This document shows positions 21,001 through 32,474 of a stretch of 64,000 nucleotides of DNA, piece by piece; positions within the stretch are counted from its first letter, which is position 1; each line of letters begins with the position of its first letter. The position numbers and the translations under genes were made by a program. This DNA comes from Endocalyx cinctus (Eukaryota > Ascomycota > Sordariomycetes > Amphisphaeriales > Apiosporaceae). Location of the stretch: the NCBI GenBank assembly GCA_001600455.1, contig BCKC01000006.1:1922001-1986000 (forward strand), written 5' to 3'. The notes under the pieces were generated by a model that worked only from the letters and a program-made list of their open reading frames with translations, ran no database searches and was not told the DNA's origin.

Positions 21001-22515
21001 GTGTATTCGATGATATCGTTCAAAGCACTTCTATTAGCACCTCGCTGTGAATCTCGACGGACCACGGCTTATTTAAAGGTGCGATTGGAAGTGCTTCGAC
21101 TCGAAACGAGGTCGTTCCAAAGACTGCTCCGCCAGACACCGGAATATAGACAGATAATGGCAATCAAGTTTCGGATATAAAAAAGAGATGCGATGATTTG
21201 ACTTGATGTTTTCTTGTTTTCTTTCTCTTATTATTTTGATAACGGAGGTAGGTGTTCGGTTCTAACTTCGATTAAGGATATGTGGATGCGATTTCGGATA
21301 TAGCGGGCGTAGATAGTAATGACAGTCAAGGATGCGATCGCGATTACGAGTGCTGGTAGGATTGGGAGAGCTGATGAAAGTTTGTTAGATTAGATTAGGT
21401 GACGAGAAAAACAGAATAAATTGATTTGAGTCTTTTTATTCTTCTTCTACCTATGATTCTTTGTGTATGTTGATAATTAAATTTATCTTTCTGTGTGAAA
21501 AAAAGAGGTTGAGTCAAGTAGTGTGATGTTTCATTAATTCGGACGAAAGCTTCAACGTTCTTACGCTAGCTAAAGGTCAGGGTTTATCTATCATAATTTG
21601 GCTTGTGCGTACACCTTCAAACCCCCCCCCCTTTTCTCTCTCTTATCCCACTCTATTAAATCCCTTTTGCCCCTCTAAAGGAACCCCGCGATTCAAATAA
21701 ATAGAAAGCCGAACTTACCCTATCCATCAAAGCTATTTCAGCTTCAGCCAATCAGCACACGTACCGATAGAGCATGGCAAATCCTCAGGGTACGGCTTTT
21801 TCCTTGAACAGCCATCAGCTTCGAACCATTTACCACTTGCATGACTTATTGTAGGCACATGAAAAGCCTTTGGGAAATGCAAGTGACGGCCGTTATACCA
21901 ATGATACGAACAGATTTATGTTCATGACACTCCAATTAGTTTTACATCGAAAGTTAAGGGTCAAATTAGTGGCATCTATCCATTCATTTCATATTATTAC
22001 TCGCTACTGATCAGAACTACATATACACTACAGTATCTTGTGGGGAACTACGTTAAAGGGACATTTTCCGATGGGGTAGATTAGTAGACATTCGGTTACC
22101 ATTGTCCTACCACACTCCCCTGATAAGCCGACCTACAGTGCATGCATATGCTATGTAACAGCAGCTTTTATGGTCTATCCGATCCATACTAGCAGGTGGT
22201 ATCTTCGCAAACTTGTTACCAATTATACATTCAAGTGCTTAGATAAATGGACACAATTACCAACTTTGGAATTGTACATTTGAAATTGACTTTATTTACG
22301 TAACCTGACTGCCATTAATCAATCCTATTCAGTCAAGTAATGGCTACCGATATACACCCGTCCTAGCCAGATTTTCTATGAAAACCCCATCTCTTCCAAC
22401 CTGAATGTCCCTTAGTCTAGAATTATCGCCCGGTGTGTAGATATACCGGTAAGATGGAAGAGGTTCGGTCGGAACTACTTTGCAGTAATAAAGTCGAGCC
22501 GAATTACTGGAGTGC
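21001..22515. other. intergenic region, promoter side of the IBtk-type gene
   Basis: 1.5 kb without a gene. It includes a short poly-C run near 21,622 and T-rich stretches. Both flanking genes are on the minus strand, so this holds the promoter of one and the terminator region of the other. Confidence 0.6.
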
Positions 22516-23789
22516 TTAAACTTGCATTGATCGGAAAAAGTCCATCACGCCAGTGAAGACGACTAAGAGAAGAGAAGTTAGCTATTCGGGGTTGTATGAA
22601 TGCGCAATTGGGTATGGGGAAACTTACCAAGCAGAATACCTCCTCCAGGTCCCAGTCTCAAGACCTTAGGTAAGAAGCCTTTGTAAAGAGAGCTAAAGCC
22701 TTCCTCCTTCATCACCGTGCCTACCGCACCCCAAGCCCAGTTGTACTTGGGCGTCTGGCCGGCCACCTTGGGGCTGTTCTGAATACGCGACTTGACCACG
22801 TCCATTGGTGTGTTGAGGATGGTCCCAACGGTGCCACCGACACTTCCGGAGATCAAATCATTGGTAACTTGACCCTGCTTGGTCTCCGCCTTGGGGAGTA
22901 GTTCTCGAACCTGGAAAATGCAACCAAAGTAGCCTGCATTCCAGAGAACATGGCGCCACATGGTACTCTCGAGACCATTGTACATGGCCAGGACACCTTC
23001 GTTCTTAACCGTCTTCGCGACCACGTCCAACATGCCGTTGTATTTTCCAGCCGAAGCCTTGTCCTGTAGTCTGATTTTGACCAACTCGAAAGGCACGACG
23101 ACGAAGGATTCGGTGGCACCAGCCGATGCGCCGGTGAGGATAGAGAGCGACTGGTTCATCTTCTCAATTCCAAAGGCCTTGCGATAGAACTTTCCCCACT
23201 CATCATTGGCGGCGAACTTGGTCGCACGTTTGGGGGCTTCCATCAGAATAGGGGCAGTAATACCTCGGTATAATCTCGAGAACCTAGGTCGCGTGATCAG
23301 CCTTAAAGCCGGCTTGAATTTCCGGAGACCTGGGATTTATTTTACCCTTCATTTTTCACAATCTTCTGGAAACAATCCACCATGCCATTGTAAGAGTCTG
23401 CGCCTCCTCCTTTACCAGTCTGGAGTTGTCTATAATTGAGGTAAGTTTTCGAGGGTTCGGCGCAACACGAGGGAGGAGGGGTTGTTTTCGGCTTACACTC
23501 GGGTCTTCACGACATCCAAAGGGTACCTTAAATAAAGATAATTAGCAATTAGAACAAGAAAATATAGAGGAATAAACTCACATTACCAAGATCTATGGGC
23601 GCGGTTCACGTATTAGCCGGAAAACTTGGGTAGTTTAACATGGTACGGAATAAATCAACCGACCTCAGAAACACCCGCTATGGCGCCTGTATCCAAATGT
23701 CAGAATCCACAGCTGAAAGGAATTAGATATTTCATATACTAACCAGCCATAAACTGGTAAACAAACGGAAGAGGCTTGTCGGAAGACAT
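22516..23789 (-). CDS. mitochondrial 2-oxodicarboxylate carrier (Odc1/Odc2 type)
   Basis: Seven exons (23789..23744, 23686..23664, 23592..23582, 23526..23497, 23429..23346, 23283..22628, 22562..22516) encode 298 residues. The joined protein reads MSSDKPLPFVYQFMAG at the start, then the first carrier signature MYPLDVVKTRV. Later signatures are VPFELVKIRLQ and NTPMDVVKSRIQ, and the end is GVMDFFRSMQV. The QLQTG and ITAPILMEAPKRATKF segments match oxodicarboxylate carriers, which exchange 2-oxoadipate and 2-oxoglutarate across the inner membrane during lysine metabolism. The carrier family length is about 300, as here. The first half of the gene is cut into very small exons, including one of 11 nt. 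All phases agree and the total is 897 nt. Confidence 0.9.
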
Positions 23790-24990
23790 CTTGACCTTCT
23801 GTACTGAATTTCCCGTGTACACAGATTGATTGATGTTATGAAATTCAGTGCGAAGGTCCAAAAAGCAAAGAATGAGGAGACAAGCGATAGTGGGTAGCTC
23901 TAACAGAAAAAAAAGGCGGCGCATAGTTTAGTGTACTCGCTCTACTGATTGGCTTAAGTAATGGACCCAAGGATGCGACCTCGCTGCGGGTCATTCCCCG
24001 GTATCCATAAATAGCTTATTGCAGCTTAGCTCTTCTGATCAGCAGTTATTTATAAGTGATTATGTAAGTCTAGGCTTAAAGGAACAACTCCTATTTACGT
24101 CAACTTCTTAAAATACACCCTTCCGTCAGACAACGATCTTAGAATTAAATCATAATACATTAAGGCTTAATATATTCATTTTTACTTGTAATCATCTCAA
24201 GCTGGTTAATAATCTTCTATGATATAAAAATATTTTACAAATAAATCCTTCGTGTCAAGGTGTACAGCCAGAAGTCGCATACAACATATAATCTACATGC
24301 TAAGAATCAATTCCAGGTATCTTTTTCTCATACTAATAAGATTAACCACAGTAGATATATCACCAACACCAGTAGGTCAGCAATTCTCTTGACACATTGT
24401 TAATCGGGAGTGAGAACGAAGAGTTTCTCACGATTATATGTTGAAATCACGGCAATATATGATTTACACTTACCACTCTTACCTGTCACATCAAATCTGG
24501 GCACGTACCTGTATGTGAATTTATGGTTCTTACGACTGGACTTCGGCATCTGCCTAATCGCCCTTTCTAGCTAAGTCGTACTATTCTTTTAGTCTTATCA
24601 TATCCTTATGAACATTCAACTTGAATAAGTATCATCACATTACATTCATCTACACTCTTTTTACCAAAAGGTAGGCCTGAAAGAGTACCTGCTTCCTAAA
24701 ATTCGTGATCGGGAGGTAGGTTCGAACGCGTTCTCTTAGAATTCCACATCGCTACAACCGTGACTATACGGCAAGCACCAAGTAGCAGTAAACAAGTACC
24801 TAGTACACTAACAGTAAACTTTCGTCTTTCTTCAACATTAATAGCTTACATGTTCCAATAATATTCATCTCAATCAGCATCTGCATCTATTACATGGCTC
24901 ATGGTAACATCTTAAAACATAATATATATACCTCAGAATATCTTACTTACCCTCATACTATCATTACTTACTCACCTAGAGATTGTCGCC
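23790..24990. other. AT-rich divergent intergenic region
   Basis: 1.2 kb between two divergent genes. A GGTTCGAAC element near 24,718 resembles a tRNA B box, but no A box or cloverleaf surrounds it. No gene supported. Confidence 0.6.
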
Positions 24991-27671
24991 ATGTCTTCCC
25001 AATCATCTTCTTCCCGGTCCAGCTCTCCCAGCTCTGATGTAGACGAACCGGAATCCTGGCAAAATGCGACTACGGGAGGTCCCGCCTACGTCGATGACGA
25101 TAGCGCAGATAATTCAGACGATCCGGACGTGAATGCTAGCATAATGGACGATGATGATAGTGCTGACGATGAATCTTATTATAACCCTCGTAATCAGCGG
25201 CGATCTGATGGTTCACGCAACTCGGGCGGCTCTCAGCCTAGTGGCGCGGCGCGTCAAAACGCCGGTGTACCCGGTTTGGGTGATGTTGAGGCTCGAGATG
25301 ATGATGAAAAATGTGAGACGAGGCTTGCCAAAGTGATGAATGATTATCGCCAGTTAAAGGATATGTCAAATGCCAGACTAGAAGAGTTAAGAGATCGAAA
25401 CAGACACCTTACAAATGAAGTCCAGCGTCTGCAAAAGTTGGTCGATGAGCTGATGGATAAGATCAATAATAAAACTCCAGCACCTGTGGTAAGTAATAAA
25501 CAATCTTCAATAAAAGCCCTTTATGAATCTAGCTTTTATATATTAGATACTAACCTGCAAACTAGCACTGGGCAAATCTACTTCGTGACAGAGAAACCTA
25601 TAAGAAAGTATACAAAATCTGCTGTAAGCAAGAAAATATGAGTACGAAGGTGGAACTTACTCATCCAGATCTATACATTGAGGAAATAGAAATCACTCCA
25701 GAGGAAATGCGGGATCGGTGTAGACCCAGTCCAGTAATTGACCAAACGACTTACTGGGGAACAAAAACTCGTGTCCTGGCCGCCATGGTACTGCCACACA
25801 TGTTTTCAAGAGTTCGACCAATGTATCTGATAGAAGCTCCCACTTGCCAATTCGACAAGCTCCCTGTTGATATTCTAGGAAGAATCTTGTCAATTCTATT
25901 GATAAAGCCAAAGCTAATACATTGTATATCTCGATTAGACCCGGAAAACCCGCCTGTTGGCTTCCCGGCCGAAGGCGAGACAACAAAAAACCTCCTTCTC
26001 CATCGTTTCCACTACGGTAAGAAGCACTGCTTTATACCAGCGGCGCCACAGCCCGGTAGCGTTCTCAGCCCGCTGCTAGTCTGCAAGGAATGGCTGTGGC
26101 TTGGCTCTTTTATATTCTACGGAGCCAATACATTCGCATTCAGCTCCCTCGGCGAACTCGGAACGTTTTTGAAAGGAATCGGGCCGGCTCGCGCGGAGCG
26201 TATCCAGAACATCGAGTTGTTCTGGCACGGTAGTTTGATGACCCCGGCCGCAAAACTGCAAGACAGGGCTCAAAATACCAACACCCGACCGCTGACGTGG
26301 AAAACACGCTTGACTTCTCAACGCACCGCGCCACTTTCGATGCTGCTGGAAATGAAGCGCCTGCGAACAATTACGGCTCACATCCAAGAAAATGAAGTCG
26401 ATCGTATAAGGCGGAAATACGAGGCCCATAGCAATCGCAAGGGTGAGATGTTACCGCCGGAAAAAGATCCATATTATCCTCTCTACGAAGAAGAATACAG
26501 CCATGAGCTCAGAGAGCTAGATATTTATGCCCGCATGTGCAAATTGACCGAGACGCATGCCAACTACAGAGGAAACCGAAGCATGCGAACTGTACAAGGA
26601 ATGGACTATTTATACGCGCTGCGAGGCATGAAAGAAATTCGGTTTCTTCAGTTCAACACGCAAACTTCAATCCGCGACTGGAGTTTTCTTGTTGACCTGA
26701 ACTCTCTCGTGACACAACCGAAAGCGCCATGGCATCAACTAACATGCGAGCTGCCTCAACTCAGCCCCCTAAGCGGATTGAAAGACTGGAGCCCCGCGGA
26801 CATGAACAACTCCATGAGGTTCGTACGACGCTTATACAGTGAAGATAAGGTCGAAGATATAAGTGTATGCGGCTCAATACCGACTGATTTTGATTCAGAC
26901 TCGGATTCGGACGATACACCAGATTCGAATGGTGGTCATGACCCTATTTTCATCGACGACGACGACGACGACGACAATAGTAATGATATGGATAATGGAA
27001 ATGACAATAGAAACGACAGTGATATCATTATGCGCGATGCTAGCGCTCCTGGAAGTAGTGCTGATAACCCTGAAGTAATACCGGACGAAGACCTGGAAGA
27101 TGATGATTCCGACGAAGGGAGTGGTGGCCCACCTTCGAGTCTCCGTCCAAACCCCAGGCCAAGCCAAGGTCCTGACGGGGGATCCGGATCGGGAAGTGAT
27201 GGTATGTTCGTGCCTGAGGGATCATGCTCTCCAGCCGATGACGATGACGAAAACAGGGAACAAATGGCGTCGGAGACTGGCACGTCCACAAGAGTAGCTG
27301 GACTAAGGGCTCCTGAGGACAACAGCCGGAACTCTACTGACTCTTCATTATTCATAGGATCAGGCGCTGCCTCAAACTCGGGCTCGGGCGTGAGAGACAG
27401 CAGATCTACGAGCGGACGTAGTCCACTTAACACCGTCGACTTAACGAAAGATGACGATAACGATGACAAAAAAAAGATCAAGGTGGAAGATTCGCCATCT
27501 CCTGACACACAAAATCCCAATGGAGTAGCCAATACCGACAACGGAGACAGAAATGCTTCTTTGAAAAGAAGGAGCTCCGGTGCAGAGAGTGACGATATCC
27601 AGAGCAACAAGTCTTCTAAAAGAGCTCGCATCCCCAGCGAAAATGTCATTGACCTCACTGACGATGACTAG
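24991..27671 (+). CDS. F-box-like protein with coiled coil and C-terminal SUMO-interaction motifs
   Basis: Two exons (24991..25488, 25566..27671) encode 867 residues. The intron (GTAAGT...ACTAG) restores HWANLLRDRETYKK before the next Met. The N-terminal 90 residues are acidic and disordered. Residues about 100-160 form a coiled coil (LEELRDRNRHLTNEVQRLQ). Then comes an F-box-like segment (FDKLPVDILGRILSILL) followed by LVCKEWLWLGSFIFYGANTF, a pattern common in fungal F-box-like proteins. The last 250 residues are acidic and Ser-rich. They include an IKVED sequence fitting the sumoylation consensus, and two hydrophobic-acidic motifs, TVDLTKDDD and VIDLTDDD, the latter at the extreme C-terminus, as in SUMO-interacting motifs. 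A role in ubiquitin/SUMO crosstalk in the nucleus is my inference. Confidence 0.75.
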
Positions 27672-28436
27672 AGGAGACTGGGTGGAGGATTATTAGTAAA
27701 TATGAGCGAAAGTCCTCGAACACCTATGTCAATGAGAGAAAAACGACTGTACGATAATGATAACGACGACACATGACTGCTCTGAGTTCGCGGGATTTCA
27801 CGCCTCCTGAATGAGTTGCATTGAACTTTGCGACTTACGACTTGGGGCTTGCGATTTACGATCTATTTATCATGGGTGCATATCTGATCATGATATTTGG
27901 ATCAAATAATTTCTGTACGAATTTACGATGAAATGCTGCAGATTCAGTTTCATTTATGCGACTATAGGCAGATGATTACCCCTAATAACCCCTATTACAA
28001 CATCATTTCCTTTGTCGGACGATACCCCTAAAGAGAGGTCGATACCACCTTACGCGATGATTTATCTTTTTCTTTTTTATTTCACTTATTTCACTTATTT
28101 CACTTATTTCACTTATTTCACTTATTTCACTTATTTCACTTATTTCACTTTAAACCCATTAGTAGAATTCCAGATCTTTCTCGTTCTCCTATTATTTACT
28201 TTAAGGAGTGGATATGGAGGTAGAGACTCGCGGGGTTTATGGAAGTTTATGTGCGGTAGTTTTTCACTTTATCACACTAAATACAAGTGTTCTCGTGCTA
28301 TTTCCATTGCTTATGATACAATAATACTGTGAATGTTTGAATTTTAATTGACATTTTGATTGTGTGGCTATGAAAGACAAAAACCAGCTTATTCTGAAGT
28401 ACAAAAGAAGGCATGGATAATTGAACTTTCTGTATG
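27672..28436. other. convergent 3' intergenic region
   Basis: Lies between two convergent genes. Apart from the tandem repeat annotated separately I see no gene. Confidence 0.6.
28077..28150. repeat. 9-bp tandem repeat, eight copies
   Basis: The unit TTATTTCAC is repeated exactly eight times (28077-28148) and followed by TT. It lies in the 3' intergenic space between convergent genes. The period is a multiple of three, so an open frame runs through it, but that frame has no other protein-like content. Confidence 0.97.
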
Positions 28437-30161
28437 CTAATCAAACACGACCTTCTTCCCCTGGAAAGCCACTTTCTGCGTTTCCTCTTTAGCCTTCTTT
28501 GCAGCGGCCCAGCTAGGATGTAAGGGCCCAGTATCATCTCTCTTAGGTGCAGCTTTGACGACAGGCTCCGGCTTTCTTGCTCCCATGTCTGAAAAGTTGG
28601 AACCCCGATGATGGTTATGGTGATCGCCATTCCTTCCCGTCGCATTATTCTCCCTAAAGCCGCCTCGACTATTCTCATATCTCCTCTTCTCTCCAGCAAA
28701 GTCATTTTCTTGTTCCTGCATGTGTTTCTGCCTTTCGGGGTGTATATCCTTCTTATCCTTCTCGTGGCTAAACGGGTTGCTAATCCCCTTCTTCCAGGGC
28801 TTTCCACCAGTCCTCCCATTTTCGTCGTCCGAAGCGACGGCACCTCTCTTCATATCCCATCCGCGATCCCTGTCAGAATTCTTCTGTTTCTCGTGGTGTT
28901 TGGCTTTAGCGCCATACTTCTTCTCCCATATGGCCTGGCGCGCCCGCTGGCCCCGCCGGTTCTTTCGCGGCGCAATTTCATCGTCGATATCCGAGGCTGA
29001 TTCGGAACCTGATATGTAGCCGCCCATAAGCGTGGGGAGGAAGGCCGAGCTACCGGGTACAATCTTGGCCGTTTTGCTGGTTTTGGATTTTTTGGTCGGT
29101 GGAGGTAGGCCTTCATCTTCGCTTTCTTCAGAATTTATATCAGAGTCTTCCGATGAAGAGGCTGAGGCTACCATGTCTGTCCTACTGGCGCGTATTGACC
29201 TTGCTCTGCTCTGCACAGCATCAAAAGAATCGTCAATATCCGACAAATCTCCCTCGTCCTCGTCCCCGTCCTCATCCTCACTAGATGATCCAGCTACGAA
29301 TTGTGCGTATTTAGAAAATTCGCGCTCTTCTTCTTCGCTGTCGGAGAATCCCTGAAATTCTGATTCGTCAGAGGCGCTATCTTGGTCGTCTTCATTATTC
29401 TCATTCTCGAGTTCGATGCCCTCCTCATCGCCTTCAGGAAGCTCGATTTTCCTCCTTTTCAAGAGAATAGGTTCTTCGATATCAGCCTCCCCCTCGCTAT
29501 CTTCACCGTCCTCATCTTTAGTATCGCCATCCTCAGCTTGATTTTCCTTTTCGATCTTGGCGGCCTTGGTGTCCTTCGTCTTTGCTTTATTCGCTTCATC
29601 TAGTGACTCTTCTTTCGTTTTGTTATTTTTCCCTTTACCCTTCTTCTTATCCGGCATGGGGACTCTTAGTGCGATACAGGTTCCCATGATAGCTTCCTCG
29701 ACAACATCCTTGACGTGTTTGCGGTTACACAGTGCGCTGGTAACATTATGCAGCGCCGCCTTTTCCTCTTCCGATAGGTCTTCTAGTTTCGGTATAGGTT
29801 TTATGTCTTTCGGTAGCTTAGGTGATTCGGCTATGCCCTTAATCTTGAGGAGAGAGGAGCAGATGTGAGCTTGGGCGGCTTGGTGAAGGTCAAGACTCTG
29901 TTTTCAGTTAGCGACTTCTGTCTTGTCTTTCCACGTCGCGAAAGGGTGATATAATAGTTTACATACCTTCAATACAGCAATCTCCCTTTCCAATCTCTCC
30001 ACTTTAGCAGCATCGGACTGAGACTGGGCTTCGCGAACTCGTTTACTCAATCGTTGACGCTCAAAACCTTTGGCCGTTTTGAGACCACGGACGAGTTCTT
30101 TATGCCATTGCGCTAGCTTTTCCTCCAAGCTAGGCTCGTGACCTCGTTTTCTCTTAGGCAT
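28437..30161 (-). CDS. BUD22: BUD22/SRFBP1-family ribosome biogenesis protein
   Basis: Two exons (30161..29967, 29897..28437) encode 551 residues. The N-terminal part is a basic helical region (KLAQWHKELVRGLKTAKGFE, then RLSKRVREAQ) leading into a conserved AALHNVTSALCNRKHVK stretch. The middle is a long acidic and Ser-rich tract with many lysine patches. The C-terminus LHPSWAAAKKAKEE ending in FQGKKVVFD is the hallmark of the BUD22/SRFBP1 family. In yeast Bud22 is needed for early 18S rRNA processing in the small-subunit processome, so a nucleolar location is expected. The intron (GTATGT...AACAG, 69 nt) is in phase 0. It is divergent from the SDR gene. Confidence 0.9.
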
Positions 30162-31268
30162 TCCGACTAATTATTCGATCCGCGCGTTCAATCCTTATCT
30201 TGTTTAAGCAGCGCTGTTTTGTCGTCGTCGCAAAATGTAGCCTTTGAAAAGTTGTGAACATTCAGAAAATTTAGTGGAGACGATAAATTTTGGCGGAGAC
30301 AGTTCTTAGCTAGAGGTTATTCCGATTTGATAACACTGTATGATAAGGACCTTCAGTAGTTTCTAGCGCCTTATCAGTTACAGTAGTGTACCAGTCAGTA
30401 GCTGAGTACCTAGGTAGGCTGGTAGGCTGCTAGGTAGGTACTTTTGTAGGTACGTAACTTACCTACAATACCCCGCTGAATTAAATGCTGGAGCCTGGGA
30501 TAAGTTACCAACTTAGGCTGCTTGGATATTTCTAGAAACAATCCCGCCTCAAGCTCTGGTTAAACAACTCTCGCAACACCGATGTCCTCCCTTAGTTGAC
30601 CAATGGCCATATGGAAGGATTTAGAGAAGAAGAACACTTAACCTAGAACGAACTAAAATGTATATAAAATCATATGATTCATCGTAAGTGTGATATGTAG
30701 TAACTTTGATCCGATCTTAATCTCTGGCGTGCGTGATCGGATGTTATAAAGACGGAGATAACCTGCCATATACACGCTTTTAGTAGATGAATCCCGTTTC
30801 ATCCGCGTCTGCGGGTTGCGAGATGGGTCTTATGATATTGAAATATGCTTGAATAATGACTCCGACGTGATGTTGGCTCAACGGTGATCTACGTATTTCC
30901 ACCGTTATGACTGCATCCTGCATGCCTGCGTGCGGATAGCGGCGTACTAAGTTAGGGAATACCCACTTCAGATGGTGACTCTACGCTATATACTGCAAAA
31001 GGACGTAGAGATTCTACTACGTGGGGGGAGGGAGATTGGTTTGGGTACATAAGTCACGATGAGCCCCAAGTTTACTAGGTTAGGGATCCTGGACGATCAA
31101 TCTGTCTGTCATTGTATTATACTGATTTTCATCTACATTATAATACTAAAAAAGAAATAAATTCGTGAAAGAGTTCTTCTCGATTCACAGACAGGACATT
31201 ATTCGAATTTATAGCCAACCTATCAAACTAGACATTTAAAGAAATAAAATACCCAGACAGCAAGCAAA
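30162..31268. other. divergent intergenic region
   Basis: 1.1 kb shared upstream region of BUD22 and the SDR gene. At 30,405-30,455 there is a simple TAGGTAGG-type repetitive patch. No gene supported. Confidence 0.6.
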
Positions 31269-32288
31269 ATGGCAACCTCTCAACTCGAAGCGGGGAACCT
31301 TTTCAATGTCAAGGGGATGGTGGTGGTTATCACCGGCGGCGGCACAGGTATGCATGCATTACCAACCAACTCAGGATATACGAGTACCACGTAAAGCCCC
31401 TCAAGCTAATTACCACACCCCCCCTCAGGAATCGGGCTCATGATGACCAAAGCGCTCGTCGCCAACGGCGCAGCCAAGGTATACATCCTCGGACGTCGAC
31501 TCGCCAAGCTCGAAGAGGCAGCGTCGACCGTCGGCAAAGACGTCGTGGTGCCCGTCAAGTGCGACGTGACGTCGCCGACGAGCCTGCAAGCGGCGGCGTC
31601 GCGGGTCGCGTCCGAGGCCGGGTTCGCGAACCTGCTGGTCTGCAACTCGGGCATCTCGGGCCCCAAGGGGATCCGGCCCGCGGCCGAGACGACGCTGGAC
31701 GAGTTCGTCGCCGCCAACTTGGCGGAGCCCGTCGAGGCGTTCAACGAGACGTTCGCCGTGAACACCACGGCCGTCTGGTACACGGCCGTGGCCTTCTTGA
31801 AGCTGCTCGACGCCGGGAACAAGAAGGGAAACGTGTTCCAGAAGTCTCAGGTTATAGCGACGAGCTCCATCGCCGGCCTCAATAAGATGAATACCGGCGG
31901 TTACGCCTACGGCCAGAGCAAGGCCGCGTGTCTAAGTGTCGTCAGGCAGCTCAGCGTCGCGCTGCCGCAATGGGATATTAGGGCAAATGCGATTTGCCCC
32001 GGACGTGAGTATTCCAACGACTTTATTAACGTTACCTTCACTTGTCCTTTAGCATGCTAACTTATATTTGTAGTCTATCCGAGCGACATGGCTGTTGCTA
32101 CAACGTCGAAGATTGTTGCCGAAGATGGAACCGTCCCCAAAGACATAATCCCCAATGCTTTCCTGGGTAGCGAAGAAGATATGGGAGGCCTTCTCTTGTA
32201 CCTCGCGTCCAGGGCGGGGGCATACTGTAATGGTGGTATTTTCTTGACGGACGGTGGTCGATTAACTAAATTCCCATCTGTCATCTGA
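31269..32288 (+). CDS. short-chain dehydrogenase/reductase (SDR)
   Basis: Three exons (31269..31347, 31429..32004, 32074..32288) encode 289 residues. The Rossmann motif TGGGTGIG spans residues 22-29 and is split by intron 1. RR at the end of the second strand (LGRR) suggests NADP preference. The active site has the serine in ATSSIAG and YGQSK (Tyr187, Lys191). CNSGISG replaces the usual NNAG. The tail FLTDGG is typical of classical SDRs. The enzyme should oxidise or reduce an alcohol/carbonyl, substrate unknown. It faces the P450 gene tail to tail with a 186-bp gap, so the two may share a pathway, but co-regulation cannot be inferred from this layout. Confidence 0.9.
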
Positions 32289-32474
32289 CCTGGTATCCAT
32301 ATCTAAAAATGAGACGGCATGAAGGTTTCGTAAATATTTATGCGCAATAGAGTAGAGTCCATAATAAATAGTATAATAAAGAACACCAGTATAAAGTGGC
32401 AGAACAGAGGCTAGATTTGTGTACGCCAACAAATGGTGTATAGCTGAGCTGACTAAAATCAGAATCCGTGAGAA

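Noticed and set aside
24700..24735. GGTTCGAAC element resembling a tRNA B box
   Set aside because: No A box, acceptor stem or cloverleaf around it.
28012..28332. 106-codon frame with YFT repeats
   Set aside because: It only reflects the 9-bp tandem repeat; no other coding signal.
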